DNA of 64,000 bases. Origin: Streptomyces sp. ITFR-16. GTDB taxonomy: Bacteria; Actinomycetota; Actinomycetes; Streptomycetales; Streptomycetaceae. This document shows, in pieces, positions 42,045-50,912 of this stretch; position 1 is the first letter of the stretch; every line of letters starts with the position of its first letter. A program made the position numbers and the translations under genes. The stretch spans positions 744,001 through 808,000 of the forward strand of contig NZ_CP134609.1 in assembly GCF_031844705.1 (NCBI RefSeq). The letters run 5' to 3'. A model generated the notes under the pieces. The model saw nothing but the letters and a program-made list of their open reading frames with translations, ran no database searches and was not told the DNA's origin.

Positions 42045-43049
42045 TCACACCGACGGCGAGGGCCTGCCGTGGGCGCGCTCCTCGGCGGCCAGCAGGGCGC
42101 GCCCCTCGGCGGTCGCGACATGGAGGGAGCGTCCGGCTCTGCGCACGGTGGTGACCAGTCCCGCCGCTCTCAGCACGTTCAGATGCTGGCTGACGGCGGG
42201 GTGGGTGACGTCCAGGAGCCGGGCGGCCTCGACGGTCGAGCAGCCCGTGCGGGTCGCCCGCAGGATGCCCGCGCGGGTGTGCCCGAGCAGCGGTCCCAGC
42301 GGACCGGCGTCCTCGGCGGGGCGGGCGGGCCCGGCCCAGTCCGGGGTGTGCTGGATCGGATGGACCAGAACGGGCGGCAGATCCCCGTCGGCCAGCGTGA
42401 TCGGGGTGGGCCAGCAGAAGAACGAGGGCTGCAGCACCAGGCCGCGCCCGCGCAGATGAAGGTCCTGCTCGACCGGGTAGGTCACCTCCAGCACCGGCGC
42501 CCGCCAGCGGAACTGCGGTCCGAGCCCGGTCAGCAGCCCCTCCGTGCCGCCGTCCAGGAGGCTGTGCAGCCGGACGGCGCGGTCGGCCTCGACATCGGCG
42601 TGGACGCGGCGCCAGTACGGCGCGAGCGCCTCCCGCTGGTAGGTACGCAGGGCTCCGCCCAGCTGCCGCAGGGTCTCCGCGTCACCACCGGCCAGTGACC
42701 TGACCCAGCTGGGGAGCTGGAGCGAGGAGGCGAGCTGGGTCAGCTCGGTGCGCAGCCGGGGGCGCGGGGTGCTCAGCAGGGTGTCGACCGAGGCCTGCAG
42801 GGTGGCGCGGTCGCCGCAGGTGGGGGTGAGGAAGTCCGGGGAGTAGCCGTGCGGGGGCAGCAGGGAGGAGAGCAGCCGGGGTCCGGCCGAGAGCCGTGGC
42901 CGCACCCAGCGCCGCCAGGTGCCGAACACCCTTTCGCCGTCGCGGCGTTGCAGGGTCTGCACGCTGTTGCTGATCTCCCAGAGGAAGTCCGGGCCGGGCG
43001 CCACCCGGACCCGCGCCAGGTCCTCGGACGTGAAGTGCACCCGTAACAT
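42045..43049 (-). CDS. ArsR-like HTH regulator with TTA as second codon
   Basis: 334 aa from ATG at 43049 (GGGAGCG upstream). Residues 1-240 are a DUF5937-like sensor region (FTSEDLARVRVAPGPDFLWEISNSVQ); residues 255-334 are a winged helix of ArsR type (GHTRAGILRATRTGCSTVEAARLLDVTHPAVSQHLNVLRAAGLV). Codon 2 is TTA (plus positions 43044-43046), the rare Leu codon read only by the bldA tRNA in Streptomyces, so its synthesis is probably tied to development. Target unknown. Confidence 0.85.
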   Translation of the reverse strand: MLRVHFTSEDLARVRVAPGPDFLWEISNSVQTLQRRDGERVFGTWRRWVRPRLSAGPRLLSSLLPPHGYSPDFLTPTCGDRATLQASVDTLLSTPRPRLRTELTQLASSLQLPSWVRSLAGGDAETLRQLGGALRTYQREALAPYWRRVHADVEADRAVRLHSLLDGGTEGLLTGLGPQFRWRAPVLEVTYPVEQDLHLRGRGLVLQPSFFCWPTPITLADGDLPPVLVHPIQHTPDWAGPARPAEDAGPLGPLLGHTRAGILRATRTGCSTVEAARLLDVTHPAVSQHLNVLRAAGLVTTVRRAGRSLHVATAEGRALLAAEERAHGRPSPSV

Positions 43050-43167
43050 GGCCGCTCCCTCGGGACGTGGCGGTGTCCGGCCCCCTCCCGGCAGCGTACC
43101 GTTGTTCGACCGCCGTTCGACCGCCGTCGGAGCATCCTCGGACGGCGGTCGTCGGCGTCGGCGTCGG

Positions 43168-44430
43168 TCAGGCCTGGGGCGCGCGGTCCCGGTCGCGGTC
43201 GGGCGCCGTGGACCTGGCTCCGCCGGGGAGCTGTACATGCACCGGGGGCCAGTTGCCCCAGCCGGGTGCCGGCTCGGCGGCGACGGCACGCCACCACGGG
43301 TCGACGGGCGGCGGGTCGGCGGGCTCGAAGGGCTGACCCGGCCGCGGGGAGGCCATCGTCACGCCGGCGAACTGGGTGGCGCGCATGGACCATTCGGCCG
43401 GTTCGGCCCACGGGTGCAGCGCGAGGTTGAACGTCCCCCAGTGGATCGGCAGCATGACGCCGGCCGCGGGGTCGTCGCCCTGGAGGTCCAGATGCGCCTG
43501 TACCCCCTCGTCGGGGCTCATGTGGATGTCGGGCCAGGCGCCGGGTTCGGGTTTGCTGTCCGTCCGGTCCTTGGGCCAGAACTGGCTGTACGCGCCGATC
43601 TGGATCATGGTGACGTCGAACGGCCCGTGCTCGGCACCGATGGTCCTGAATCCGGGGAAGTAGCCGGTGTCACCGCTGTGGTAGATCCGGTGCTCGGGAC
43701 CCGCGACGGCCCAGGACGCCCAGAGGGTGTGCTGCTGGTTGCGCAGCCCCCGGCCGCAGAAGTGCCGGGCCGGGGTGGCGGTGAGGCTGATCCCTGCGAC
43801 CGTCGTGGTCTCGTTCCAGTCGAGCTCGTGGATCCGCTCCGGCGGGACGCCCCAGCTCTCCAGGTGCGCGCCGACCCCGAGCGGGACCGCGAAGACCGTC
43901 TCCGTACGGGCGAGGGCGCGGATCGTGGGGAGGTCGAGGTGGTCGTAGTGGTCGTGCGAGATCACGACGACGTCGACCGGGCCGAGCACCCCGAGCGGCA
44001 GGGGTGCGGGATGCAGGCGCTTGGGGCCGGCGAACGCGAAGGGCGAACAGCGCTCGCCCCAGACGGGGTCGAACAGCACGCGCCGGCCGTCGATCTCGGC
44101 GAGCACGCTGGAATGGCCCATCCAGGTGATCCGCAGCCCGGAGGCGGGGGGCGCGGCGAGGTCCGCCAGCGTCGTCGCGTGCACGGGGATGGTGCCGACC
44201 GGCGATCTGAGGACCCGCTCCTCCTTGCGGAAGTAGACCTTCGCGAATTCGAGGGCGGACCCGGAGGGCCTGATCCGGGCCCCGACCGGGTTCTGGAAGA
44301 CACCGTCGGCGAAGTTCGGGGAATTGCGGATGCGCTCCATGCGGGCGCCGCCCGGGTCGGCCCCGAAGGCCGCGGGGCGCAGCGCACGCAGCCGGGTGCG
44401 GAGCGGAAGCCTGTTGTCAGCGCCGGTCAC
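43168..44430 (-). CDS. MBL-fold hydrolase (NAPE-PLD/UlaG-like)
   Basis: 420 aa from GTG at 44430 with AGGAG upstream. Metallo-beta-lactamase fold with SHDHYDHLD (His159, His161, Asp163, His164), then TPARHFCGRG and SGDTGYFPGF for metal binding, and a final His in LPIHWGTF. Similar to cytoplasmic lipid-type MBL hydrolases. No signal peptide. The substrate is unknown. An F420-type oxidoreductase gene lies just upstream in the same direction. Confidence 0.87.
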   Translation of the reverse strand: MTGADNRLPLRTRLRALRPAAFGADPGGARMERIRNSPNFADGVFQNPVGARIRPSGSALEFAKVYFRKEERVLRSPVGTIPVHATTLADLAAPPASGLRITWMGHSSVLAEIDGRRVLFDPVWGERCSPFAFAGPKRLHPAPLPLGVLGPVDVVVISHDHYDHLDLPTIRALARTETVFAVPLGVGAHLESWGVPPERIHELDWNETTTVAGISLTATPARHFCGRGLRNQQHTLWASWAVAGPEHRIYHSGDTGYFPGFRTIGAEHGPFDVTMIQIGAYSQFWPKDRTDSKPEPGAWPDIHMSPDEGVQAHLDLQGDDPAAGVMLPIHWGTFNLALHPWAEPAEWSMRATQFAGVTMASPRPGQPFEPADPPPVDPWWRAVAAEPAPGWGNWPPVHVQLPGGARSTAPDRDRDRAPQA

Positions 44431-44529
44431 AAGATCTCCTGAGGGAGTCGGTGTCGTCTCATTATGGACAGGGGGTACGACTGTGCGAGAGCGGTACACC
44501 CAACGGGATGGCGTTCCGCCGGGGCCGCC

Positions 44530-45099
<570 letters not shown>

Positions 45100-45127
45100 T
45101 CACGGCCGGTAACCGGCGGGCTCCGGA

Positions 45128-45157
45128 TTGACAGCGGCTCCCCCGCTTCCCGATACT
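45128..45157 (+). promoter_or_regulatory. Promoter of amino-acid dehydrogenase gene
   Basis: -35 TTGACA (45128-45133), 18-bp spacer, -10 GATACT (45152-45157), about 70 bp before the ATG at 45226. Confidence 0.55.
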
Positions 45158-45173
45158 GACCGACGGTTCAGTA
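45154..45173. promoter_or_regulatory. Inverted-repeat operator TACTGA-N8-TCAGTA
   Basis: Perfect 6-bp arms overlapping the -10 and probable transcription start of the dehydrogenase gene; the form suits a TetR-family repressor. The TetR gene that follows (46507) is the likely binder. Confidence 0.5.
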
Positions 45174-45225
45174 ATCGAGCCCGGTCGCCGGTCGGCGCCG
45201 GGCGGTGACCGAGGAGTGCCCCCGG

Positions 45226-46434
45226 ATGACGACGCAGCCCGTGTCCCCGCCCGCCCCGCTGATCTCCCTGACCTGGACTGATCACGCCACCGGGCACCAG
45301 GGGCACCTCGTCGTCGACCGGCTGGTGCGCGGGGTGTCCAGCGGCGGGCTGCGGATGCGGCGGGGCTGCACCCTGGACGAGGTGGCCGGGCTGGCCCGGG
45401 GAATGACGATGAAGGAGGCGCTCCACTTCGACGCGGACCGGGCCGGGGCCCGCTACATACCGCTCGGCGGCGCCAAGGGCGGCATCGACTGCGACCCCCG
45501 CGACCCGGCGGCCTACGGCGTCCTGGTGCGCTATCTGCGCGCCATGCGCCCGTACATCGAGAGCATCTGGACGACCGGCGAGGACCTGGGCCTGACCCAG
45601 GACCTGGTCGACCGCGCCGCAGCGGAGGCGGGTCTCGTCTCCACGGTCCAGGCGGTGTACCCGCTGCTGGACGACGAGCCGGTCGCCCGGCAGCGGCTGG
45701 CCGACGCCTTCGCCGTCGAGGTGGACGGCATCGGGCTGGACGAGCTGGTCGGCGGCTGCGGGGTCGCCGAGTCGGCGCTCGCGGCGCTGGAACGGGCCGG
45801 GGTTCCCCGCGAGGGCGCCCGGGTCGCCGTGCAGGGCCTGGGCACGATGGGCGGGGCGACCGCCCGCTTCCTCTCCCGCGCCGGGCTCCGGGTGGTCGCG
45901 GTCGCCGACATCAAGGGCACGATCGTGAACCCGGCCGGGCTGGACGTCGAGGCGCTGCTCGCCGCCCGGGACGCCTACGGCACGGTGGACCGGGGCGCCC
46001 TGCGCGGCGCGGACCGGGAGCTGCCGGCCGAGGCCTGGCTGGCCCAGGACGCCGAGCTGCTCGTACCGGCGGCCGTCTCCTACGCGGTGGACGCCGTGAA
46101 CCAGGCAGCCGTCAAGGCCCGTTGGGTCGTCGAGGCCGCCAATATGCCGGTGCTCCCGGAGGCCGAGGCCCTGCTCGCGGAGCGCGGGATCACCGTGCTG
46201 CCCGACGTGGTCGTCAACTCCGGGACCAACGCCTGGTGGTGGTGGACCCTGTTCGGCGACATCGGCGCCGACGCGGACGAGGCGTTCGCCCACATCCGGC
46301 GCTCGATGCGGGACCTCGTCGGCCTGGTGCTCGACCGCGCGGCGGCGGACGGCTGCACCCCGCGCGCCGCGGCGCACGCCGTCGTCGCGGACCGGCTGCC
46401 GGTCATGGCCGAACGCTTCGGCTGGTACCGCTGA
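45226..46434 (+). CDS. Glu/Leu/Phe/Val-type amino-acid dehydrogenase
   Basis: 402 aa from ATG at 45226 (GAGGAG 9 nt upstream; GTG at 45205 is possible). Motifs: MTMKEAL (Lys63), PLGGAKGGID (Lys84, substrate/catalytic), TTGEDLGLT, NAD-binding VAVQGLGTMGGATARFL, VEAANMPVLPEAEALL and VNSGTNAWWWWTLFGD. Catalyses NAD(P)-dependent oxidative deamination of an amino acid to its 2-oxo acid and ammonia. Which amino acid is not clear. A TetR gene follows 72 bp downstream, and an operator sits in the promoter. Confidence 0.88.
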   Translation: MTTQPVSPPAPLISLTWTDHATGHQGHLVVDRLVRGVSSGGLRMRRGCTLDEVAGLARGMTMKEALHFDADRAGARYIPLGGAKGGIDCDPRDPAAYGVLVRYLRAMRPYIESIWTTGEDLGLTQDLVDRAAAEAGLVSTVQAVYPLLDDEPVARQRLADAFAVEVDGIGLDELVGGCGVAESALAALERAGVPREGARVAVQGLGTMGGATARFLSRAGLRVVAVADIKGTIVNPAGLDVEALLAARDAYGTVDRGALRGADRELPAEAWLAQDAELLVPAAVSYAVDAVNQAAVKARWVVEAANMPVLPEAEALLAERGITVLPDVVVNSGTNAWWWWTLFGDIGADADEAFAHIRRSMRDLVGLVLDRAAADGCTPRAAAHAVVADRLPVMAERFGWYR

Positions 46435-46506
46435 CCCAGGGGCCCGGGGCCCCTCACGCACGCATCGCCCTGCTGTCCCCACGTGGGCATTGGTTAGGGT
46501 GACGGC

Positions 46507-47118
46507 GTGGCAAGAGTGCGGTTGGGTGTGGCGGAGCGACGCGAGGAGTTGCTGCGCGCTGCCGTCGAGCAGATCGAGGTACGGGGTGTCGCGGCGGTGC
46601 GCATCGCCGATGTGGCGTCCGTGCTCGGCGTGAGCAACGCCCTGGTGCTGTACCACTTCTCCACCAAGGAGAAGCTGGTCGCGGCCGCCTTCGCGCACGC
46701 CGCCGAGCTGGATCTCGCCCATCTGCGCAAGCTGTTGAGCCGTCGCACCACGGCGGTACGCCGGCTGCGCGCCGCCGTCCGCTGGTACGCGCCGACGGGC
46801 CAGGCCAAGGGCTGGCGGCTGTGGATCGAGGGCTGGGCGGCCTCCCTGCGGGATCCCACGCTGCGCAATGTGGCGGGCGATCTCGACCAGCAGTGGAAGG
46901 CGGAGCTGGCCGAGGTCATCGAGGAGGGCGCGGCGGCGGGCGAGTTCCACTGCGACGACCCGATGTCCGTGGCCTGGCGGCTGACCGCGCTGCTGGACGG
47001 CCTGGCGGTGCAGATGACCTCGTACGCGGGTCCGCTCTCCCGGGCCACGATGCTGGAGTGGACCGAGCAGGCGCTCGCCCGCGAACTGGGCATCGACCAC
47101 GAGACCCTGACGGCCTGA
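46507..47118 (+). CDS. TetR-family regulator (BetI-like)
   Basis: 203 aa from GTG at 46507. HTH RREELLRAAVEQIEVRGVAAVRIADVASVLGVSNALVLYHFSTKEKLVAAAF; the C-terminal domain (FHCDDPMSVAWRLTALLDGLAVQM) resembles BetI-type TetR_C domains. It lies immediately downstream of the dehydrogenase and may be co-transcribed. Probably controls that gene through the TACTGA-N8-TCAGTA site. Confidence 0.88.
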   Translation: MARVRLGVAERREELLRAAVEQIEVRGVAAVRIADVASVLGVSNALVLYHFSTKEKLVAAAFAHAAELDLAHLRKLLSRRTTAVRRLRAAVRWYAPTGQAKGWRLWIEGWAASLRDPTLRNVAGDLDQQWKAELAEVIEEGAAAGEFHCDDPMSVAWRLTALLDGLAVQMTSYAGPLSRATMLEWTEQALARELGIDHETLTA

Positions 47119-47167
47119 GACCCGGGGCCGGCGGCCCGGAACCGCCCGGCGCGGTCCCCCTGCCCGC

Positions 47168-48169
47168 TCAGGTCTGCCGCAGCGGTGCGTAGGTCTCGCC
47201 CTGGAGCCCGAAGGTCCACGCGACCCCCTCCTTGGCCGTCCTGGTCCTGGGCGGCACCCGCAGCCAGTACGTGCGGTGGGTCCCGTCCGGCTCGGGTGTC
47301 GAGTTGACCACCTCGACCATGACCACGTCCTCGTCGCCGTCGAGCGCGACCCGCCAGAGGACGCCCGTCTCGTCCCGGTGGACCGGCTCGGCGCCGGACT
47401 CGGTGAGGTAGCGGTCGTAGCCGTAGAACTCCAGCATCACGCGGCGCAGCTCCGCGTTCTCCTCGGCGCGGATCCGCTCGGGGGTCAGCGCCGCCAGTTC
47501 CGCCAGGAAGGCGGGCGGCACCGGCATGCCGCGCCAGGCGTACAGGGCGAATCCGTCCGGGTAGGAAAGGGCCGGGCCGTCGCCCCGGTCCAGCCGGCCT
47601 GCCTCGTCCCGGTGCAGTTCCTCGGGGCGTTCGCTGATGACCACGGCCCGCTCGTAGGGCCACCACCAGCCGGCGTTCCTTGCGACGGCCGCCAGTCCGC
47701 CGAGCCGGTCGCCCCGGCCGTCGAACGCGGCGAGCCAGGCCGCGTCGTGCTGGCCGAGGACCGCATCGAGCAGCACCAGGCGGATGTCCGACTCGTCCTC
47801 CGGCTTCTCGGTGAGGTCGGCCACGACACCCGCCCGTATCCGGTCGGCGAGGGCCGCCGTTGTCTCCCAGAGCTGGGCGCCGGTCGCGGACCACAGCGCG
47901 GACCAGCCGGCCGGGCCCAGCTCGTCGTACATCCGGCGCCGCTCCTGGGCCCAGGGGCGGGTCCGCACCTCGTCACGCACGGAGCGGCCCGCGCCGGTCA
48001 GCTTCTCCACGGCTTCCACGGCCGCCCTGGGCGAGTCGGCCCAGACGAACTCCTCCGGCTCCGCGAGGCCCGCGCTGCGGTAGGCGAGCCGCACCCCGTC
48101 CTCGGCCGCCGCCCGGTCCGCCGCGCCGGTCGCCGCCGCCACGCCCCGCCAAGAGTCCACGTACTGCAT
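47168..48169 (-). CDS. Unknown protein, resembles DUF6745
   Basis: 333 aa from ATG at 48169; the start is uncertain because upstream GTG and ATG codons are in frame to 48226 and no strong SD is visible. Features: AGWWWPYERAVVISERPEELHRDEAGRLDRGDGPALSYPDGFALYAWRGMPVP, which I associate with DUF6745, and a C-terminal HRTYWLRVPPRTRTAKEGVAWTFGL. No catalytic motif. Family members are often found near leucine-rich-repeat genes; here it stands beside the STM4015-like repeat gene, divergently. Confidence 0.65.
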   Translation of the reverse strand: MQYVDSWRGVAAATGAADRAAAEDGVRLAYRSAGLAEPEEFVWADSPRAAVEAVEKLTGAGRSVRDEVRTRPWAQERRRMYDELGPAGWSALWSATGAQLWETTAALADRIRAGVVADLTEKPEDESDIRLVLLDAVLGQHDAAWLAAFDGRGDRLGGLAAVARNAGWWWPYERAVVISERPEELHRDEAGRLDRGDGPALSYPDGFALYAWRGMPVPPAFLAELAALTPERIRAEENAELRRVMLEFYGYDRYLTESGAEPVHRDETGVLWRVALDGDEDVVMVEVVNSTPEPDGTHRTYWLRVPPRTRTAKEGVAWTFGLQGETYAPLRQT

Positions 48170-48232
48170 CGGTTTCCCCGTCCCCTGTCCCTGTGTTCCG
48201 GTCTTCACTCGCTGCTGGATGAGCACGGCTCC

Positions 48233-48559
48233 TCAGTCCGCGACGACGCGGACCGCCCCCGGCGCGTACTCCCGCTGGCGCACCACGCGGAACCAGCCCT
48301 TCGGCAGCGGGATCACCGCATGCTCCTCGTGCACCACGCGGCCGCCCTCGGGGAGGTGGAGGAGCATCGGGCCGAACACCCCGCTCTCCCGGATCAGCCG
48401 TCCCGGCCCGGGCACCGCGTGCGCGTGTCCCGTGACCTCGCCGAGCGCGAGCACCAGCCGGCCGCGCGCGTCCCGCAGTTCGCCCGGGGCGTCCACGAGA
48501 TTCGGCGGCACCGCGGACTCCTCCAGCGGCATGATCAGTACATCGCCCTGCCGGTACAC
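48233..48559 (-). CDS. Small conserved hypothetical protein next to DUF6745
   Basis: 108 aa beginning MYRQGDVLIMPLEE and continuing GRLVLALGEVTGHAHAV...FGPMLLHLPEGGRVVHEEHAVIPLPKGWFRVVRQREYAP. All-beta, cupin-like pattern with His residues (GHAHAV, HEEH) that could bind a metal. Located 63 bp upstream of the DUF6745-like gene in the same operon and divergent from the STM4015-STM4011 cassette. I cannot give it a function. Confidence 0.65.
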   Translation of the reverse strand: MYRQGDVLIMPLEESAVPPNLVDAPGELRDARGRLVLALGEVTGHAHAVPGPGRLIRESGVFGPMLLHLPEGGRVVHEEHAVIPLPKGWFRVVRQREYAPGAVRVVAD

Positions 48560-48735
48560 AGACGTCTCCCCTCCGAGGCGGCACCCGCTGTGCCGGCCAC
48601 GTGGAAAACGCTACGGCGGGGGTCTGACAATCGGTCGTCGAGCCGCCGTCGGCGGGGCCCGGTCGCGCCGTTGTCAGTGGGCCTTGATAGACCTTGCGGA
48701 CACCAACCCGTCGTCGTCATCAGGAGCTCAGGGCC

Positions 48736-49680
48736 ATGTCCGATGTGGACCACCTGCACGCATTGCTCGGCCTTCCGGCCGTGGACTTCAAGTCCGGGGC
48801 GACCGGTCGGCCCGCCGCCGGTGCGGCGGCCTGGCGCGTCTCGATCGAGCCGTACGAGGACGACGGCACCTGGGAAGAGGAGTTCAACGCGTTCCTGGCG
48901 GAGGTGGACCCGGCCGGTGTCCGCGCGCTGATCATCGGGCAGTGGGGCGAGTCGTACGAGGAGACGTCGGCGTACCCGATCGGTCTCGTCATCGCCGCCG
49001 CCGAGCGGCTGACCTCGCTGGAAGCGGTCTTCGTCGGCGATCTGACGATGGAGGAGGCGGAGATCTCCTGGATCGAGCAGAGCGATGTGACCGAACTGCT
49101 CGCCGCCTTCCCGGCGCTGGTGGAGCTCGGGGTGCGCGGCGGATCGGAGCTGGTCTTCCCTCCCACCCGGCACGAGCGGCTGCGCTCGCTGACCATCGAG
49201 ACGGGCGGGCTGCCGGTACAGGTGGTGCGCGGGGTGCTGGACAGTGAACTGCCCGCCCTGGAGCGGCTCGACCTGTGGCTCGGGGTCTCTGCCTACGGCG
49301 GCGACACCGATGTGGCGGACCTCGCCCCGCTGCTGTCCGGGACGCGCTTCCCCGCCCTGCACCACCTCGGTCTGCGCAACAGCGAGGTGGAGAACGAGAT
49401 CGCGGCCGCCATCGCCTCGGCCCCGCTGGTGGCGCGGCTGCGCACCCTGGACCTGTCCTGCGGCACGCTCGGCGACGAGGGCGCGGCGGCGCTGCTGGAC
49501 GGCCAGCCGCTGACCCACCTCGAAACGCTCGATCTGCACCACCACTTCCTGACCGAACCGATGGAGCGCCGCGTCGCCGGGGCCCTGGAGCCGCACGGGG
49601 TGCGGGTGGACCTGTCGGACCGCTGCGAGCCGTGGGACGACCGGGGCCCGGCCGGCCGGTACGTCACGGTGTCGGAGTGA
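48736..49680 (+). CDS. STM4015-family leucine-rich-repeat protein
   Basis: 314 aa. ATG at 48736 with GGAGCTCAGG upstream. Irregular leucine-rich repeats from about residue 95 on (FPALVELGVRG, ERLRSLTIETG, LPALERLDLWLG, FPALHHLGLRNSE, ARLRTLDLSCGTL, THLETLDLHHHF). The N-terminus (YEDDGTWEEEFNAFLAEVDPAGVRALIIGQWGESYEE) is typical of the STM4015 family. Likely a protein-binding scaffold. First gene of a five-gene cassette in the order STM4015-4014-4013-4012-4011. Confidence 0.82.
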   Translation: MSDVDHLHALLGLPAVDFKSGATGRPAAGAAAWRVSIEPYEDDGTWEEEFNAFLAEVDPAGVRALIIGQWGESYEETSAYPIGLVIAAAERLTSLEAVFVGDLTMEEAEISWIEQSDVTELLAAFPALVELGVRGGSELVFPPTRHERLRSLTIETGGLPVQVVRGVLDSELPALERLDLWLGVSAYGGDTDVADLAPLLSGTRFPALHHLGLRNSEVENEIAAAIASAPLVARLRTLDLSCGTLGDEGAAALLDGQPLTHLETLDLHHHFLTEPMERRVAGALEPHGVRVDLSDRCEPWDDRGPAGRYVTVSE

Positions 49681-49766
49681 TCCCGCGATGAGCCGTACCG
49701 ACCGCCCCGGGACCTTCCGCGGACTGCCGCGGACGCGTCCGCCCCGTCCTGTCGCGGCCGGCGAGC

Positions 49767-50912
49767 ATGTCGCGGCCGGCGAGTAGCGCGCCGCGCCTGG
49801 CGGTCGTCGGCAACCCCGGCAGCCGGCGGGTGGGCCTCTTCCAGAACGCCGTGCGGGCCGCCGGGCTGCCGCCGGCGCGCACGGTGTCCTGGCTCGACGT
49901 GCTGGACGGGCGGGCGGCCTTCCTGGCCGGGGAGACCGTCCGCATCGAGTCTCCGGGCGAGGACGCCGGGGTCGAACGGCTGCTGCGGGATGTCGAGGAC
50001 CCGACGAGGGTGGAGGGCTCGGCGCTCTGGTACGCGCGGTTCACCGCCGCCGTAAGGGAGGTGGGCCGTGCCACGACGGCCGCGGGCGCCCGGCTGCTGG
50101 ACAGTCCCGGTGACATCGCGGTGCTGTTCGACAAGCGGCTGTGCCACGGGGTGCTGGACGCCGCCGGGGTGCCCGTCCCCGCCTCCCCGACGTCGGGGCC
50201 GGGCGCGCCGCCCGTGCGGGGGTGGGCCGAGGTGCGGGCGCTGATGGCGGACCACCGCATGCCGCGCGCGTTCGTGAAGCCGGCGCACGGCTCCTCCGCC
50301 TCCGGGGTGCTGGCCGTGGAGACGGCCGGTCCCGGCCGGGTCCGGGCGACCACATCGGTGGAGCGGGAGCCCGGCGGCCGGCTCCACAACTCCCTGCGGG
50401 TCAGGCGCTGTACGACGGAGCGCGAGGTCGCGGCGATCGTGGACGCGCTCGCGCCGGACGGCCTGCACATCGAGCGCTGGCTGCCGAAGGCGTCGCAGCG
50501 CGGCCGGGTCGCGGACCTGCGGGTCGTGGTGGTGGACGGCCGCGCCACCCATGCCGTGGTCCGCACCAGCCGCTCCCCCATGACCAATCTGCATCTGGGC
50601 GGCGCACGCGGCGATCTGGCCGAGGTGCGGTCGGCCGTCGAGGCAGCGGGCGGCAGCTGGGGCGGGGCGCTGGCGGTGTGCGAGCGGGCGGCCGCCGCCT
50701 TCCCGGACACGATGTGCGTCGGCGTCGACCTGCTGCCTTCGACCGGCTGGCGGCGCTTCGCCGTCGGCGAGGTCAACGCCTTCGGTGACCTTCTGCCGGG
50801 GCTGACCGGACTGCCGGGCAGCGGCGCCGAGGGCCTGGACACCTATGCGGCGCAGGTCGCCGCCGTACTGAACCGAGCAAGGAACCGTCACCGTGGCATC
50901 GCTGCCCCCTGA
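49767..50912 (+). CDS. STM4014-family ATP-grasp protein
   Basis: 381 aa. N-terminal domain APRLAVVGNPGSRRVGLFQNAVRAAGLPPARTVSWLDVL, ATP-grasp core AFVKPAHGSSASGVLAVE (Lys for ATP phosphates), and GEVNAFGDLLPG with the metal-binding Glu and Asn. ATP-grasp enzymes join a carboxylate to an amine, thiol or hydroxyl, and in RiPP systems they crosslink peptides. An in-frame 18-bp tandem duplication spans the start codon (49750-49785). The next gene starts inside its 3' end. Confidence 0.8.
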   Translation: MSRPASSAPRLAVVGNPGSRRVGLFQNAVRAAGLPPARTVSWLDVLDGRAAFLAGETVRIESPGEDAGVERLLRDVEDPTRVEGSALWYARFTAAVREVGRATTAAGARLLDSPGDIAVLFDKRLCHGVLDAAGVPVPASPTSGPGAPPVRGWAEVRALMADHRMPRAFVKPAHGSSASGVLAVETAGPGRVRATTSVEREPGGRLHNSLRVRRCTTEREVAAIVDALAPDGLHIERWLPKASQRGRVADLRVVVVDGRATHAVVRTSRSPMTNLHLGGARGDLAEVRSAVEAAGGSWGGALAVCERAAAAFPDTMCVGVDLLPSTGWRRFAVGEVNAFGDLLPGLTGLPGSGAEGLDTYAAQVAAVLNRARNRHRGIAAP

